This document shows, piece after piece, positions 1-9,536 of a DNA stretch of 64,000 nucleotides. The DNA is from Streptomyces sp. BK208. GTDB lineage: Bacteria > Actinomycetota > Actinomycetes > Streptomycetales > Streptomycetaceae. A program made the translations under genes and the position numbers. The notes beneath the pieces are model-generated. The model was not told where the DNA came from and ran no database searches. It worked only from the letters and a program-made list of their open reading frames with translations. Location of the stretch: positions 62,001-126,000 of the forward strand of contig NZ_SOAV01000004.1 of NCBI RefSeq assembly GCF_004364245.1, in the 5' to 3' direction. How positions within the stretch are numbered: position 1 is the first letter of the stretch; the number at the start of each line of letters is the position of its first letter.

Positions 1-223
1 CCGACAGGTAGGGCATGGAGATCCGGGCGGCCTCCGCGACCTCCTTCAGCGTGCGCTCCTGTCCGAGGCGCTCACGCCGCAGTACGTCGCCGACCAGATC
101 GCGCCACAGGGGCTCGCGCACGGTGGGCGGCCTCCGCTCCGGGGAGACCGGCGGGGCGGCGGGGCGGGTCCCGGGGCGCGCGGCCCGCGGGCGCAGCGGA
201 ATGACGCGGACTTCGTTCGGCAC
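1..223 (-). CDS. XRE-type HTH regulator, PopR/ClgR-like (partial)
   Basis: This is the N-terminal part of a helix-turn-helix regulator that continues beyond the window start. After a basic, Pro-rich lead of about 40 residues comes WRDLVGDVLRRERLGQERTL then KEVAEAARISMPYLS, which is the start of an XRE HTH of the ClgR/PopR type. I chose GTG at 223 because a near-perfect AGGAGGTGA lies 8 bases upstream; the GTG at 235 overlaps that site. In S. coelicolor a regulator of this type (PopR) controls clpP3-clpP4 close to sigL, and the neighbouring sigma gene makes the same assignment plausible here. The clpP genes would lie outside the window, so the identity is inferred. Confidence 0.7.
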   Translation of the reverse strand, partial: MPNEVRVIPLRPRAARPGTRPAAPPVSPERRPPTVREPLWRDLVGDVLRRERLGQERTLKEVAEAARISMPYLS

Positions 224-390
224 GTGGCTGGTCACCTCCTCAGCCTAGGGTCCCGGCCGGATCACGGAAGGGTGCGGCGTTTCGCCCTCAGGGAAATCGA
301 GGCGGGACCCGCGCAGTGCCGGTCACCTCCCGCGGGACTACCCTGGACGGGTACGCAGCACCCGCGAAGACGCCGCGGCACACAGATCGC

Positions 391-412
391 GCCACCCGGG
401 AAATCGGGTGGC
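391..412. repeat. 8-bp inverted repeat upstream of the sigma gene
   Basis: GCCACCCG and CGGGTGGC flank a six-base loop (GGAAAT). The right arm touches the proposed -35 box of the sigma promoter, so this could be an operator or a transcript hairpin. Its function is unknown. Confidence 0.5.
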
Positions 413-435
413 ATGAGTTGCCGCGACCCGGGTAC
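411..435 (+). promoter_or_regulatory. Candidate SigB-type promoter of the sigma gene
   Basis: GCAT at 411-414 and GGGTAC at 430-435 are separated by 15 bases. This fits the GNNT-N14-16-GGGTAC/T pattern recalled for SigB/SigH-type promoters of Streptomyces. It would start transcription about 30 bases before the proposed GTG, and would imply auto- or cross-regulation within the SigB family. Inference from motif only. Confidence 0.4.
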
Positions 436-471
436 CCGCAAGCGGGAATCAGCCTAGGGAGACGTCCAACC

Positions 472-1380
472 GTGACTTTCGTGGGAGAGGTAATGGAGAC
501 CGCCGTGGTCCGGCCGGAAGCGCAGGTCGTCGGGAAGACCGCCGGAAGCGGGACGGGTGAGGGATCCGCACTGCGACAGGTGGACCCCCGCACCGTGGCC
601 CCCCGCGACGCGCGACAGCTGTCCCGCCAGTTCTTCCGGCGTCTGACGGAGCTCGAAGAGGGCACGCACGAGTACCAGTACGCGCGCAACACGCTGATCG
701 AGATGAACATGTCGCTCGTGCGCTTCGCCGCCGGCCGCTTCCGCGGTCGCGGGGACGACATGGAGGACATCGTCCAGACCGGCATGATCGGCCTGATCAA
801 GGCCATCGACCGCTTCGAGCTGTCCCGCGAGGTCGAGTTCACGTCCTTCGCGCTGCCCTACATCGTCGGTGAGATCAAGCGCTTCTTCCGGGACACCACC
901 TGGGCGGTGCACGTGCCGCGGCGGCTCCAGGAACTGCGTGTGGAGCTGGCCAGGGCCCGCGAGGAGCTCTCCTCCCGGCTGGACCGCGAGCCCACCGTCG
1001 CCGAGCTGGCCACGCTGATGAACATCGGCGAGAGCGAGGTGGTCGAGGGTCAGATCGCGGCCAACGGCTACAACTCCTCCTCGCTGGACGCCGCCCTGAC
1101 CGGCGACGGACCCGAGGGCGGCGAGTCCGTCCTGGCCGACTTCATCGGCATCGAGGAGGAAGGGCTGCGGCTGGTGGAGGACTTCCACTCGCTGGCCCCG
1201 CTGATGGCAGAGCTGAGCGAGCGCGACCGCCAGATCATCCACCTGCGGTTCGTCGAGGAGGCCACGCAGGCGGAGATCGGTGAGCGGCTGGGCTGCTCGC
1301 AGATGCACGTGTCCCGGCTGATCAAGCGGATCATCACCCGGCTGCGCGAGGGCATGCTGGGCGAGCTGGGCTGCGCCTGA
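472..1380 (+). CDS. sigL: SigB/SigF/SigG-family RNA polymerase sigma factor, probably SigL
   Basis: This is an alternative sigma factor of the stress and development type, about 302 residues. Region 2 is clear (SLVRFAAGRFRGRGDDMEDI then GLIKAIDRFE, and FTSFALPYIVGEIKRFFRD), followed by region 3 (VPRRLQELRVELARAREELS) and a C-terminal region 4 HTH (EATQAEIGERLGCSQMHVSRLIKRI). GTG 472 has AGGGAGA about 9 bases upstream; ATG 493 with GGGAG is an equally possible start. A convergent RsbW-like ATPase gene begins its 3' end only 31 bases away and is a natural anti-sigma partner. The sigL name rests on context beside a PopR-like gene and on chiF, chpB and nsdB farther along; other SigB paralogues are possible. 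Confidence 0.9.
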   Translation: MTFVGEVMETAVVRPEAQVVGKTAGSGTGEGSALRQVDPRTVAPRDARQLSRQFFRRLTELEEGTHEYQYARNTLIEMNMSLVRFAAGRFRGRGDDMEDIVQTGMIGLIKAIDRFELSREVEFTSFALPYIVGEIKRFFRDTTWAVHVPRRLQELRVELARAREELSSRLDREPTVAELATLMNIGESEVVEGQIAANGYNSSSLDAALTGDGPEGGESVLADFIGIEEEGLRLVEDFHSLAPLMAELSERDRQIIHLRFVEEATQAEIGERLGCSQMHVSRLIKRIITRLREGMLGELGCA

Positions 1381-1411
1381 GCCCCGGCCCCCGCGGTGAC
1401 GACGGTGCCCT

Positions 1412-1867
1412 TCACTCCTCGGTGAGGGGCACCACGGCGCGTACGCGCTTGCCGACCGGGACGCGCTCGACGACGACCGTCTCGACCAGGGCGTGCACGA
1501 TCTCGAGGCCGTGCCGGCCGATGCGCTCGGGGTCCCGGGGAAAGCGCTCCGGTACGGCGCCGCTGCTGTCGTAGACGGTCACCGCCACCGAGGTGCCCGT
1601 GCCCTCGAGCTCCAGGATGTACGGCCCCATGCTGTGCCGGTCGGCGTTGGTGACCAGCTCGCTCACCACCAGGAGCACCGCGCCGTCGGCGCGCGGACCG
1701 ATCGTGGAGCACCACTCGGTCCTCAGCTGGTCGAGGAAGAGCGAGGCGAAGGCCCGCGCCCGCGCTATGCATCCCGGCTCGCCGGAGTAGTGCGCCGCCC
1801 GCCTCAGCGGTTCGACGGGTACGTCGAAACCAGTCGGTATCACTGCCCCGTCCAGGTAGTCGGTCAT
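1412..1867 (-). CDS. RsbW-like ATP-binding anti-sigma factor
   Basis: This 151-residue protein is essentially one GHKL (HATPase_c_2) domain, the fold of anti-sigma kinases such as RsbW and SpoIIAB. The N box reads ELVTNADRHS, the G1 region contains YDSSGAVPERF, and the G2 region reads GRHGLEIVHALVE. Such proteins bind their sigma factor directly and phosphorylate an anti-anti-sigma partner. ATG 1867 has GAGAG upstream. The gene converges on the SigB-family sigma gene, so a sigma/anti-sigma pair is likely but not proven, because Streptomyces encodes many such orphan ATPases. Several lack kinase activity. Confidence 0.85.
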   Translation of the reverse strand: MTDYLDGAVIPTGFDVPVEPLRRAAHYSGEPGCIARARAFASLFLDQLRTEWCSTIGPRADGAVLLVVSELVTNADRHSMGPYILELEGTGTSVAVTVYDSSGAVPERFPRDPERIGRHGLEIVHALVETVVVERVPVGKRVRAVVPLTEE

Positions 1868-2031
1868 GCGTTTCTCTCTCGAAGCCGGACTCGCCGGACG
1901 CCGCTGCATCTGCCCCCTACCCCGAACCGCGCGTCGCAGTCCCCGCCTCCTCGCAGTGCGGGCATCGTCACAGTGCCGCGGGGAACCCGGGAGAGCGGAA
2001 GGGTGTGCGATCGGGATCGGGGAAGGGTGCG

Positions 2032-2616
2032 ATGAACGAACTGATGGCCGCACGAAGCCTCACCACCCGGCCGGTGGTCACCCTCGGCGGCGATGCCGTC
2101 GCCCACGTCAAGGACACCGTATGCGACGCGGCCGCGGGCCGGATCACCGGTTTCACCCTGACGGGCCGGGGCCTGCTCTCCGGCCCGCTCAGAGAGGGGC
2201 TGCCGTGGTCGGCGGTGTACGCGCTCGGTCATGACGCGGTGATGATCCGGGACCGGCGGGGCCTGGTGAACGCGGCGGTGATGACGGCGGACCAGCAGAA
2301 CGTGCGGGCCCGGCTGCTGGGGGCCAAGGTGCTGACCGAGGCGGGCGCGGAGGTCGGCACGGTGCTCGACGTCGTGGTGGAGGGCGGCACCGGTGGACGG
2401 GTGCTCGGCTTCCGGGTGGCGGCGAACAGGCGCTTCGTCTCGGGTCCCTCCCGGCACCGGCGCCGGGTGTACGTGCCGCGTGGGCAGACGCTCACGGTCA
2501 GCGGCCGGGCGCTGGTCCTGCCCGAGGACTCCGTCCGGCACGTCGCGGACGACCTGAACGGCTTCACCGCCCTGGTCGGCGGCGTGCCCGGCCACTGGAG
2601 GGGCTCGCTGCCGTGA
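2032..2616 (+). CDS. PRC-barrel domain protein
   Basis: The 194-residue protein contains two PRC-barrel-like segments. The first is near the N terminus (ARSLTTRPVVTLGGDAVAHV then DTVCDAAAGRITGFTLTGRG), and the second starts about residue 80 (LLGAKVLTEAGAEVGTVLDV). PRC-barrels are small beta folds found in RNA-processing and photosynthetic proteins; in actinobacteria they are mostly uncharacterised and are often linked to stress genes. ATG 2032 is chosen over the upstream in-frame GTG because GGGAAGG lies 5 bases before it. Its end overlaps the next PRC-barrel gene, so the two are probably co-translated. Confidence 0.8.
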   Translation: MNELMAARSLTTRPVVTLGGDAVAHVKDTVCDAAAGRITGFTLTGRGLLSGPLREGLPWSAVYALGHDAVMIRDRRGLVNAAVMTADQQNVRARLLGAKVLTEAGAEVGTVLDVVVEGGTGGRVLGFRVAANRRFVSGPSRHRRRVYVPRGQTLTVSGRALVLPEDSVRHVADDLNGFTALVGGVPGHWRGSLP

Positions 2617-3029
2617 TGCTGTTCACCGAGGTGCGCGGGCTGCCGGTACTTCCGCCGGACGGGGCCGGGCCGCTCGGCACCGTGACGTCCCTGACCGTCG
2701 ACGTCGTGTCGGGATCGGTCAGCCATGTCCGGTTCCGCGACGGCCGGTTCGGCCGGGAGAAGGCACTGCCGTGGGACGCGGTGCACTCGATCGGGCCCGG
2801 CGCCGTCCGCGTCCGGTCCGTCACCGTCCCCGATGCGGAGCCCGCCCACCACGAGCTGCTGGGCCACCGGATCCTCTTCGACACGGGCACCGGGCACGGC
2901 ACGGTGCTGGACGTCGCGTTCGACACCCGGACGGCTCGCCTCCTCGCACTGTTCACCACGCGCGGCGAGCTTCCGGCCGACCGTCTGCTGGGCCTCGGCG
3001 ACTACGCGCTGGTCGTCCGCCAGGGCTGA
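2613..3029 (+). CDS. PRC-barrel domain protein, coupled partner
   Basis: This 138-residue protein has a PRC-barrel fold over most of its length (VRGLPVLPPDGAGPLGTVTS, then VSHVRFRDGRFGREKALPWD, then LGHRILFDTGTGHGTVLDVA). It resembles the preceding gene in layout, which suggests duplication. The start is GTG at 2613, overlapping the TGA of the upstream gene by four bases, or the immediately following ATG at 2616. There is no signal peptide, so it is probably cytoplasmic. The two products may act together; the function is unknown. Confidence 0.75.
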   Translation: MMLFTEVRGLPVLPPDGAGPLGTVTSLTVDVVSGSVSHVRFRDGRFGREKALPWDAVHSIGPGAVRVRSVTVPDAEPAHHELLGHRILFDTGTGHGTVLDVAFDTRTARLLALFTTRGELPADRLLGLGDYALVVRQG

Positions 3030-3045
3030 GCGGCAGCCGGGCCCC

Positions 3046-3135
3046 GTGAGCCGTCGCCGCCATAAGCCGTCACGTCATGAGCCGTCGCGCCATAGGCCGT
3101 CACGTCATGGGCCGTCGCGCCACAAGCCGCCGTGC
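3046..3135. repeat. Six tandem 15-bp units in intergenic DNA
   Basis: Units begin at 3046, 3061, 3076, 3091, 3106 and 3121. They follow the pattern CATRRGCCGTCRCGY and alternate two subtypes, so that 3061-3090 and 3091-3120 are near-identical 30-bp copies. They sit between the PRC-barrel pair and the streptophobe gene, where no convincing reading frame exists. The role is unknown. Confidence 0.8.
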
Positions 3136-3196
3136 CGGCCGGCGCGGACGGCCCTTCCGGCGGGCGGGCCCCTCGGCGGCTGCATAGCGTGTCAGC

Positions 3197-4546
3197 GTGA
3201 GTTCGCAAAACCCACCGAACCCGCCCGTCCCACCCCGGCCGCCCGCCCCTCCGCGACCACCCGGCCCTCCGGGACCACCGGGCTCTGCCGGGCCCTCCGG
3301 CCGGGCGACCGCCCGTCACGGCTGGGCGCAGGCCCTGGGCACGGTGCTCGCCGCGCTGCTCGCGATGGGACTCGTGGCCGCGCTCGGACTGTGGGCGGCC
3401 GGGGCCGCGGACCTGCCCGACAACGCCTTCCCGCGGGTCGTCGTGGCGACCGTCGTGACCGCCGTGGGCGGCGCGCTCGAGATGTCCGGCGACGCGGGTG
3501 AGCTGGCGGCCACCGACGCGGGGCTGACCGTGATGCCGCTGTCCGTCACCTTGACCGGCGCCCTGGTCGTCGCCCGGGGCTTTCTGCGGCCGCTGCGCCA
3601 CCGGACCGTCGCCGGCGCCCCGGAACTGGCCGGCTGGGCGGGCCGGATCGCCGTGCTGTGGCTGCTCGGCCTCCTCGGGACGGCGTTCGCCGCGCGGCAG
3701 ACCTTCGAGGTGTCCCTCGGCGAGGGCCTGCTGGGCGACCTCGGTGACTTCTTCGACGTCACCCCGACCGTCGGCTTCACCACGGACGTGCCGCTGACCG
3801 TCCTCTTCGGCCTGCTGTGGCTGGCGGGAGTGCTCGTCCTCGCCCTGCTGGTCTCGCGCGCCGCGCCGCTGCCCGGGCCACCGGCGCGGCTGCGGACGGC
3901 GGTGCGTCCGGCCGCGTACGCGATGGTCGCGCTGCTCCTCGCGTACGTCGTCCTCGGTGCCGTCGTCGCCCTGGTCGTCGCCGTGACGCGGGACCGTCCG
4001 GCGGAGACCTTCGCCGTGCTGCTGCTCGGGCTGCCGAACCTGGCCTGGCCCGCCCTCACGATCGGTCTGGGGGCGACCTGGGACGGGCGGGCCGAGGGGC
4101 CGTTCGGGCTGCCGATGCCCAAGGTGCTCGACGACGTACTGCGCACGCCGGACGTCTCGACCGTGAACCTGGGCACCCTCACCGAGCGCGACGGGCGGCT
4201 GTGGTGGCTCCTGGTGGCCGCTGCGGTGCTGGTCCTGGCGGCCGGGTACCTGATGGCGGCCCGCTCTCCGGTCCGGACGCCGGCCTGGCTGCAGGCGGTG
4301 CGCATGGCGGTGGCCCTGGCGCTCACGGTGCTGATGATCGGCCTCGTCGGACGGATCTCCGCCCACTACGGACTGTCGGTGCTCGGAATCGGCGACCTGG
4401 GCGGCGGACTGTCCGGGCGGTTCTTCCTGCGGCCGCGCCTTCGGGGTGCGGTGGGTCTCGCGCTGCTGTGGGGGCTGGTCGCCGGGTTCCTGGGCGCGCT
4501 GCTCGCGCGGTGGGTGGGCGAACGGTCCGGCCGGGGTCCGCGCTGA
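3197..4546 (+). CDS. Streptophobe-family multi-spanning membrane protein
   Basis: A 449-residue membrane protein with a cytoplasmic Pro-rich N terminus (PPNPPVPPRPPAPPRPPGPP) followed by about ten hydrophobic segments, for example ALGTVLAALLAMGLVAALGL near residue 46 and VLTLLMIGLV-type helices near the C terminus. This layout is that of the streptophobe family, widespread in Streptomyces and without an assigned function. The start is GTG 3197 with no strong ribosome site. It stands alone in its orientation, downstream of a 15-bp tandem repeat tract and convergent with the TTA-containing gene at 4575. Confidence 0.75.
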   Translation: MSSQNPPNPPVPPRPPAPPRPPGPPGPPGSAGPSGRATARHGWAQALGTVLAALLAMGLVAALGLWAAGAADLPDNAFPRVVVATVVTAVGGALEMSGDAGELAATDAGLTVMPLSVTLTGALVVARGFLRPLRHRTVAGAPELAGWAGRIAVLWLLGLLGTAFAARQTFEVSLGEGLLGDLGDFFDVTPTVGFTTDVPLTVLFGLLWLAGVLVLALLVSRAAPLPGPPARLRTAVRPAAYAMVALLLAYVVLGAVVALVVAVTRDRPAETFAVLLLGLPNLAWPALTIGLGATWDGRAEGPFGLPMPKVLDDVLRTPDVSTVNLGTLTERDGRLWWLLVAAAVLVLAAGYLMAARSPVRTPAWLQAVRMAVALALTVLMIGLVGRISAHYGLSVLGIGDLGGGLSGRFFLRPRLRGAVGLALLWGLVAGFLGALLARWVGERSGRGPR

Positions 4547-4574
4547 GATCCGGCGGGACGGCTTCGCGGCGGGC

Positions 4575-4985
4575 TCAGGCGACGGGGACGACCAGGGGCG
4601 GGGCGGCCCGCTGCATGCGCAGCGCGTCCACGGACTCGGCCATCAGCTCGTACTCGGTGGTCTCGTCACTGGTCGCGATGCGCACCAGATGCCCCGCGGC
4701 CAACTCGTCGGCGACCAGATCCTGCTGTACGTCGTCGGCGCACCAGACGCGCAGCATGCGCGGCACGTCGGGTGCGTCGTCGGCGACGGGGGTCAGGGCG
4801 CCGCGCGGTAAGTGGGGGGTCTCGGGCTGCGGATCGAGCCGTTCGGCGATCCATGCCGCCCGGTCCCGCAGCCACCACAGGGCGAGGGCGAGGGTGGGCG
4901 CCCGGTAGGTGCCCAGCGGGACGCCGATGCGCCGGCCGTCGCAGACTCCGTAGGCGGTGACGTGGCACAAGAACTCGTCGTGCAC
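4575..4985 (-). CDS. Conserved hypothetical protein with a TTA codon
   Basis: I do not recognise this 136-residue protein. It is soluble, begins MHDEFLCHVTAYGVCDG, and has a Trp-rich stretch (LALWWLRDRAAWIAERL) and a hydrophobic, Pro-rich end. GTG 4985 is supported by GGGAGGG six bases upstream. Codon 59 is TTA (4809-4811 on the plus strand), which in Streptomyces is read only by the bldA tRNA. Expression should therefore be limited to late growth or differentiation. It converges on the streptophobe gene and is followed by only 28 bases. Confidence 0.7.
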   Translation of the reverse strand: MHDEFLCHVTAYGVCDGRRIGVPLGTYRAPTLALALWWLRDRAAWIAERLDPQPETPHLPRGALTPVADDAPDVPRMLRVWCADDVQQDLVADELAAGHLVRIATSDETTEYELMAESVDALRMQRAAPPLVVPVA

Positions 4986-5363
4986 TGCTACCCTCCCCCG
5001 TCACCGAACCGCCTGCCGGTCCGGCATGACGTCCGTGCGGCTCGTGTGCTGTGCGTGAGGGCGCTGTCGCGTGGTGTGAGAGGCCCTAGTGGTGAGTATG
5101 TTCACGGCTGAACCACTGTCACCATGAATTTCCGGCCAGTCTCCTGGCATATTCACCGCTATTGATGGCCGAAACGCTGCGCCGTGACGACGGCCCGGGT
5201 CCCGCTGCGCACCGCCTCCCCGCGCCGCCCGTCGCGGCGGGGGCCATGACCTTGCGGGTAATCGACGGCGCCGACGGGTGCGGGCATGGTTGCGGTACCG
5301 GGTCGCCGAGACCGGAACCCGGCCCCTGACCAGCACACATCCCCTCGACGGAGGCTGATCGCC
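4986..5363. other. 378-bp intergenic region
   Basis: No gene is supported here. The region must hold the promoters of the divergent flanking genes. A locally AT-richer patch (about 5090-5170) contains AGTGGT at 5088-5093 and ACCACT at 5112-5117 as a weak inverted pair. Nothing else stands out. Confidence 0.6.
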
Positions 5364-5744
5364 ATGTCCGCACCCACGCGCCGCTTCGAGAACGCCGTCG
5401 CCCGTTACTTCGAGGCCTGGAACGCCGCCCCCGACGCGCGGGCCAAGGCGGTCGCCGCGGCCTGGACCAATGACGGCGGCTACACCGACCCGCTGGCCGA
5501 CGCCCGCGGCCACGAGCAGATCGCGGCCGTGATCACGGGGGTGCACGAGCAGTTCCCCGGCTTCGTCTTCCGCCTGTCGGGTGTGGTGGACGGGCACCAC
5601 GACACGGCGCGCTTCTCCTGGGAGCTGGTGAACGAGGCCGACGGCTCGGCGCCCGTGGCCGGGTCCGACGTGGTCACGCTGGACGAGGAGGGCCGCATCC
5701 GGGACGTCTACGGCTTCCTCGACCGGGTGCCCGCCGGAGCCTGA
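5364..5744 (+). CDS. SnoaL/NTF2-like nuclear transport factor 2 family protein
   Basis: This 126-residue protein has the SnoaL-like cone fold pattern: an N-terminal helix (NAVARYFEAWNAAPDARA), then WTNDGGYTDPLADARGHEQI, and a C-terminal sheet (GVVDGHHDTARFSWELVNEA). Family members include polyketide cyclases, isomerases and many uncharacterised proteins that bind small hydrophobic ligands in the cone. ATG 5364 is preferred over the longer frame because GGAGG lies 9 bases upstream. It converges on the aldo/keto reductase gene across a very strong hairpin. The substrate cannot be deduced. Confidence 0.8.
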   Translation: MSAPTRRFENAVARYFEAWNAAPDARAKAVAAAWTNDGGYTDPLADARGHEQIAAVITGVHEQFPGFVFRLSGVVDGHHDTARFSWELVNEADGSAPVAGSDVVTLDEEGRIRDVYGFLDRVPAGA

Positions 5745-5759
5745 TCCGGCCGGTGACAC

Positions 5760-5812
5760 GCGCGGGCCCGGGTCCGGAGCCGGTGTTCTCCGCTCCGGGC
5801 CCGGGCCCGCGC
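5760..5812. terminator. Bidirectional terminator, 20-bp stem
   Basis: Left arm 5760-5779 and right arm 5793-5812 pair over 20 bases with one G-U wobble, around a 13-base loop. There is no T run, which is common for Streptomyces terminators. It lies between two convergent genes. Confidence 0.85.
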
Positions 5813-5830
5813 TGCCGCCCTCGCGTCCTG

Positions 5831-6823
<993 letters not shown>

Positions 6824-6951
6824 CGCGACTCCAGAGGGGTTGGCCCCCGAGGTACGGGGTTTGGGTGGAACCGTCCTCCACTCTGGCCTGACCTGCGTGC
6901 AGTGGTCCAACAGAAGAATCCGATGGGATTGCGCGGTTAGGCTTCTCAATC

Positions 6952-7842
6952 GTGGAACTACGTCATCTCCAGCATTTCGTCGCGGTCGCCGAGGACCAGC
7001 ACTTCACCCGGGCGGCGGAGCGGCTGCTGGTGTCCCAGTCCGGCCTGTCGGCGTCCATCCGGGCGCTGGAGCGGGAGCTGCGGGCGCCGCTGTTCGTGCG
7101 CACGACCCGCCGGGTGACCCTGACGGAGGCCGGGCGGGCGCTGCTGGACGAGGCCCGGCGGATCCTCGCCCAGGTGCGGTCGGCGCACGAGGCGGTCGCC
7201 GCGGTGCAGGGGGTGCTGCGCGGGACGCTGTCGCTGGGCGCCGAGCAGTGCATCGCCGGGGTGCCGGTGGCCCGGCTGCTGGCCGCTTTCCGGCGGCGCC
7301 ACCCGGACGTGGAGATCCGGCTGCGGCAGGCGGGCTCCGGGGAGCTGGCGGAGGAGGTCGCGGCGGGCCGGCTCGACCTGGCCTTCGCCTACCGCACCCA
7401 GGAGGACACCGACCAGCTTCGCTCGGTGTCGCTGGCCGGCGAGGCGATGACCGTGCTGTGCCATCCGGACCACCGGCTGGTGGCGGACGGCGCGGTGCTG
7501 ACCCCGCACGACCTCGCCGACGAAGTCTTCGTCGACTTCCACCCGGACTGGGGTCCGCGCCGCGTCACCGACGCCGTCTTCGCCGCGGCGGGCGTGCGGC
7601 GGACCGTGCCGCTGGAGGTGAACGACGTGCACGGGCTGCTCGACCTGATCGACGAGAACCTCGGCATCGCGGTGGTCCCGCGCCACTTCCGCCACAAGCG
7701 GGCCGCCCTCACCTCGCTGCCCCTCAAGGACGCCGAGGGCACGGAGTACGAGACCATCGCGCTGCTGCCGCCCTCGCAGGCCACCAGTCCGGCCGCGCGG
7801 GCGCTGATGGGTCTGCTGGAGAGGGAGAAGGGGAACGCGTGA
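6952..7842 (+). CDS. LysR-family transcriptional regulator
   Basis: A 296-residue LysR protein. The winged HTH occupies residues 1-60 (MELRHLQHFVAVAEDQHFTR, then RLLVSQSGLSASIRALEREL), and the substrate-binding domain follows from about residue 90 (GTLSLGAEQCIAG). GTG 6952 has no Shine-Dalgarno and is preceded by TAGGCT, so the message may be leaderless. It is divergent from the aldo/keto reductase gene. The 128-bp gap contains CCACT at 6878-6882 and AGTGG at 6901-6905, a possible LysR-type dyad. The inducer is unknown. Confidence 0.9.
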   Translation: MELRHLQHFVAVAEDQHFTRAAERLLVSQSGLSASIRALERELRAPLFVRTTRRVTLTEAGRALLDEARRILAQVRSAHEAVAAVQGVLRGTLSLGAEQCIAGVPVARLLAAFRRRHPDVEIRLRQAGSGELAEEVAAGRLDLAFAYRTQEDTDQLRSVSLAGEAMTVLCHPDHRLVADGAVLTPHDLADEVFVDFHPDWGPRRVTDAVFAAAGVRRTVPLEVNDVHGLLDLIDENLGIAVVPRHFRHKRAALTSLPLKDAEGTEYETIALLPPSQATSPAARALMGLLEREKGNA

Positions 7843-7882
7843 ACGGGGAGCGCCGGGGCGCCGACTGCGCGATGGTGGACGT

Positions 7883-8398
7883 ATGCATGCGAAGGACATC
7901 CTCATCGAGGGCTACGGCCGCATCCAGGAAGAAGTCCACGCCGCCGTCGAGGGCCTGGACCCCGACGGCCTGAACGCCCGCCCGGCCCCCGACGCCAACT
8001 CGGTCGCCTGGCTGGTCTGGCATCTCACCCGCGTCCAGGACGACCACGTCGCCGACGCCTTCGGGCTCGACCAGGTGTGGCTCACCGGGGAGTGGGAGCA
8101 GCGCTTCGGCCTCGGCCTGCCCCGCCGCGACACGGGCTACGGCCACGACTCCACCGAGGTGGCGAAGGTGCGGGTCGACTCGGGCGACCTGCTGACCGGC
8201 TACTACGACGCCGTCCACGAACAGACGCTCACGGCCCTGCGCTCCCTGTCCGCCAAGGACCTGGAGCGGGTCGTCGACGACAACTGGGACCCGCCGGTCA
8301 CGCTCGCCGTACGGCTGGTCAGCGTCCTGTCCGACGATCTCCAGCACGTCGGACAGGCCGCCTATGTGCGCGGACTCGTTCAGAGCGCGGACGCGTAG
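7883..8398 (+). CDS. DinB-family (DUF664) protein
   Basis: A 171-residue four-helix-bundle protein of the DinB/DUF664 type. The metal-binding His pattern is visible: [16 protein letters not shown] near residue 45 and [15 protein letters not shown] near residue 150. Actinobacterial members are thought to be thiol-dependent (mycothiol) transferases or to bind divalent metals. ATG 7883 lies 41 bases after the LysR gene on the same strand, so co-transcription is possible. Its last 19 bases overlap the 3' end of the convergent adenosine deaminase gene. Confidence 0.85.
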   Translation: MHAKDILIEGYGRIQEEVHAAVEGLDPDGLNARPAPDANSVAWLVWHLTRVQDDHVADAFGLDQVWLTGEWEQRFGLGLPRRDTGYGHDSTEVAKVRVDSGDLLTGYYDAVHEQTLTALRSLSAKDLERVVDDNWDPPVTLAVRLVSVLSDDLQHVGQAAYVRGLVQSADA

Positions 8399-9459
8399 CC
8401 CGGCAGCACGACGTCCTCGATGAGCGCCTTGCGCTCGTCGAACGGGGCGAAGGCGCTCTTGAGGGCGTTCACGGTGACCGTGCGCAGGTCGTCGATGCCC
8501 CAGCCCGCCTGCTCGACCAGGAGGGACATCTCGCGCGTCATCGTCGTACCCGAGACGAGACGGTTGTCGGTGTTGAGGGTGACGCGGAAGCCGAGGTCCT
8601 TGAGCGCCGTGATCGGGTGCTCGGCGATCGAGGTGGCGGCGCCGGTCTGGAGGTTGGAGGTGGGGCACATCTCCAGGGCGACGCGGCGGTCGCGCACCCA
8701 GGCGGCGAGCCGGCCGAGCTTGCCCGCGGCGAGGTCGGGGATGTCGTCGGTGATGCGCACACCGTGGCCGATGCGCTGGGCGCCGCAGACCTGGAGGGCC
8801 TGGTGGATGCTGGGCAGTCCGTGTGCCTCACCGGCGTGGATGGTGAACGGCACGTTCTCGCGGCGCAGGTGCTCGAAGGCGTCGAGGTGGTCGGCGGGCG
8901 GGAACCCGTCCTCGGCGCCGGCGATGTCGAAGCCCACGACACCGGAGTCCCGGAAGGCGACCGCGAGGTCGGCGGCCTCGCGGACCCGGTCGAACATCCG
9001 CATGCCGCACAGCAGGGTGCCGACCCGGACCGGGGTGCCCGCCGCGGCGGCCTTGGCCATGCCGGCCGCCAGCCCCTCCTGGACGGTCTCGACGACCTCG
9101 GCGAGGGTCAGTCCGCCGTTGGTCATCAGCTCGGGAGCGTAGCGGACCTCGCCGTAGACGACCCCGTCAGCGGCGAGGTCGAGGACGTACTCCTCGGTGG
9201 TGCGCAGCAGCCCCTCGCGGTTCTGCATCACGGCGAGGGTGTGCTCGAAGGTGGCGATGTAGCGCACCAGGTCCCCGGAGTTGGCGGCCTCGTAGTACCA
9301 GGCGGCCAGCTCGTCGGGGTCGGTGGTGGGCAAGGTGTGGCCGACGCTCCCGGCCAGCTCCACGACGGTCGCCGGGCGCAGGCCGCCGTCGAGGTGGTCG
9401 TGCAGGACCGCCTTGGGCAGGCGGCGGAGGGTCTCGGTGTCTATGCGCGTAGATGTCAT
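8380..9459 (-). CDS. add: Adenosine deaminase
   Basis: This 359-residue enzyme deaminates adenosine and deoxyadenosine to inosine forms in purine salvage. The zinc ligands are in place: HDHLDGG near residue 20 and [13 protein letters not shown] near residue 205. They are followed by IGHGVRI and the metal-binding Asp in [11 protein letters not shown]. The length and motif order fit the family. The start is ATG 9459. Its 3' end overlaps the DinB gene by 19 bases in convergent orientation, and the next gene upstream on the same strand is a VOC protein 77 bases away. Confidence 0.93.
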   Translation of the reverse strand: MTSTRIDTETLRRLPKAVLHDHLDGGLRPATVVELAGSVGHTLPTTDPDELAAWYYEAANSGDLVRYIATFEHTLAVMQNREGLLRTTEEYVLDLAADGVVYGEVRYAPELMTNGGLTLAEVVETVQEGLAAGMAKAAAAGTPVRVGTLLCGMRMFDRVREAADLAVAFRDSGVVGFDIAGAEDGFPPADHLDAFEHLRRENVPFTIHAGEAHGLPSIHQALQVCGAQRIGHGVRITDDIPDLAAGKLGRLAAWVRDRRVALEMCPTSNLQTGAATSIAEHPITALKDLGFRVTLNTDNRLVSGTTMTREMSLLVEQAGWGIDDLRTVTVNALKSAFAPFDERKALIEDVVLPGYASAL

Positions 9460-9536
9460 GTGCGGCGGTACCTCGGCGGTTGGACGGTGCGGACGGGGAC
9501 GGGAGACGCGGGTGCGGTCCGTGGAGCGGGGACGGA

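Noticed and set aside
3002..4366. Minus-strand frame whose N-terminal region reads the 15-bp repeats as an Ala/His/Asp/Val/Thr peptide repeat
   Set aside because: It is antisense to the streptophobe gene; the peptide repeat is a by-product of a 15-base DNA period, which is a multiple of three.
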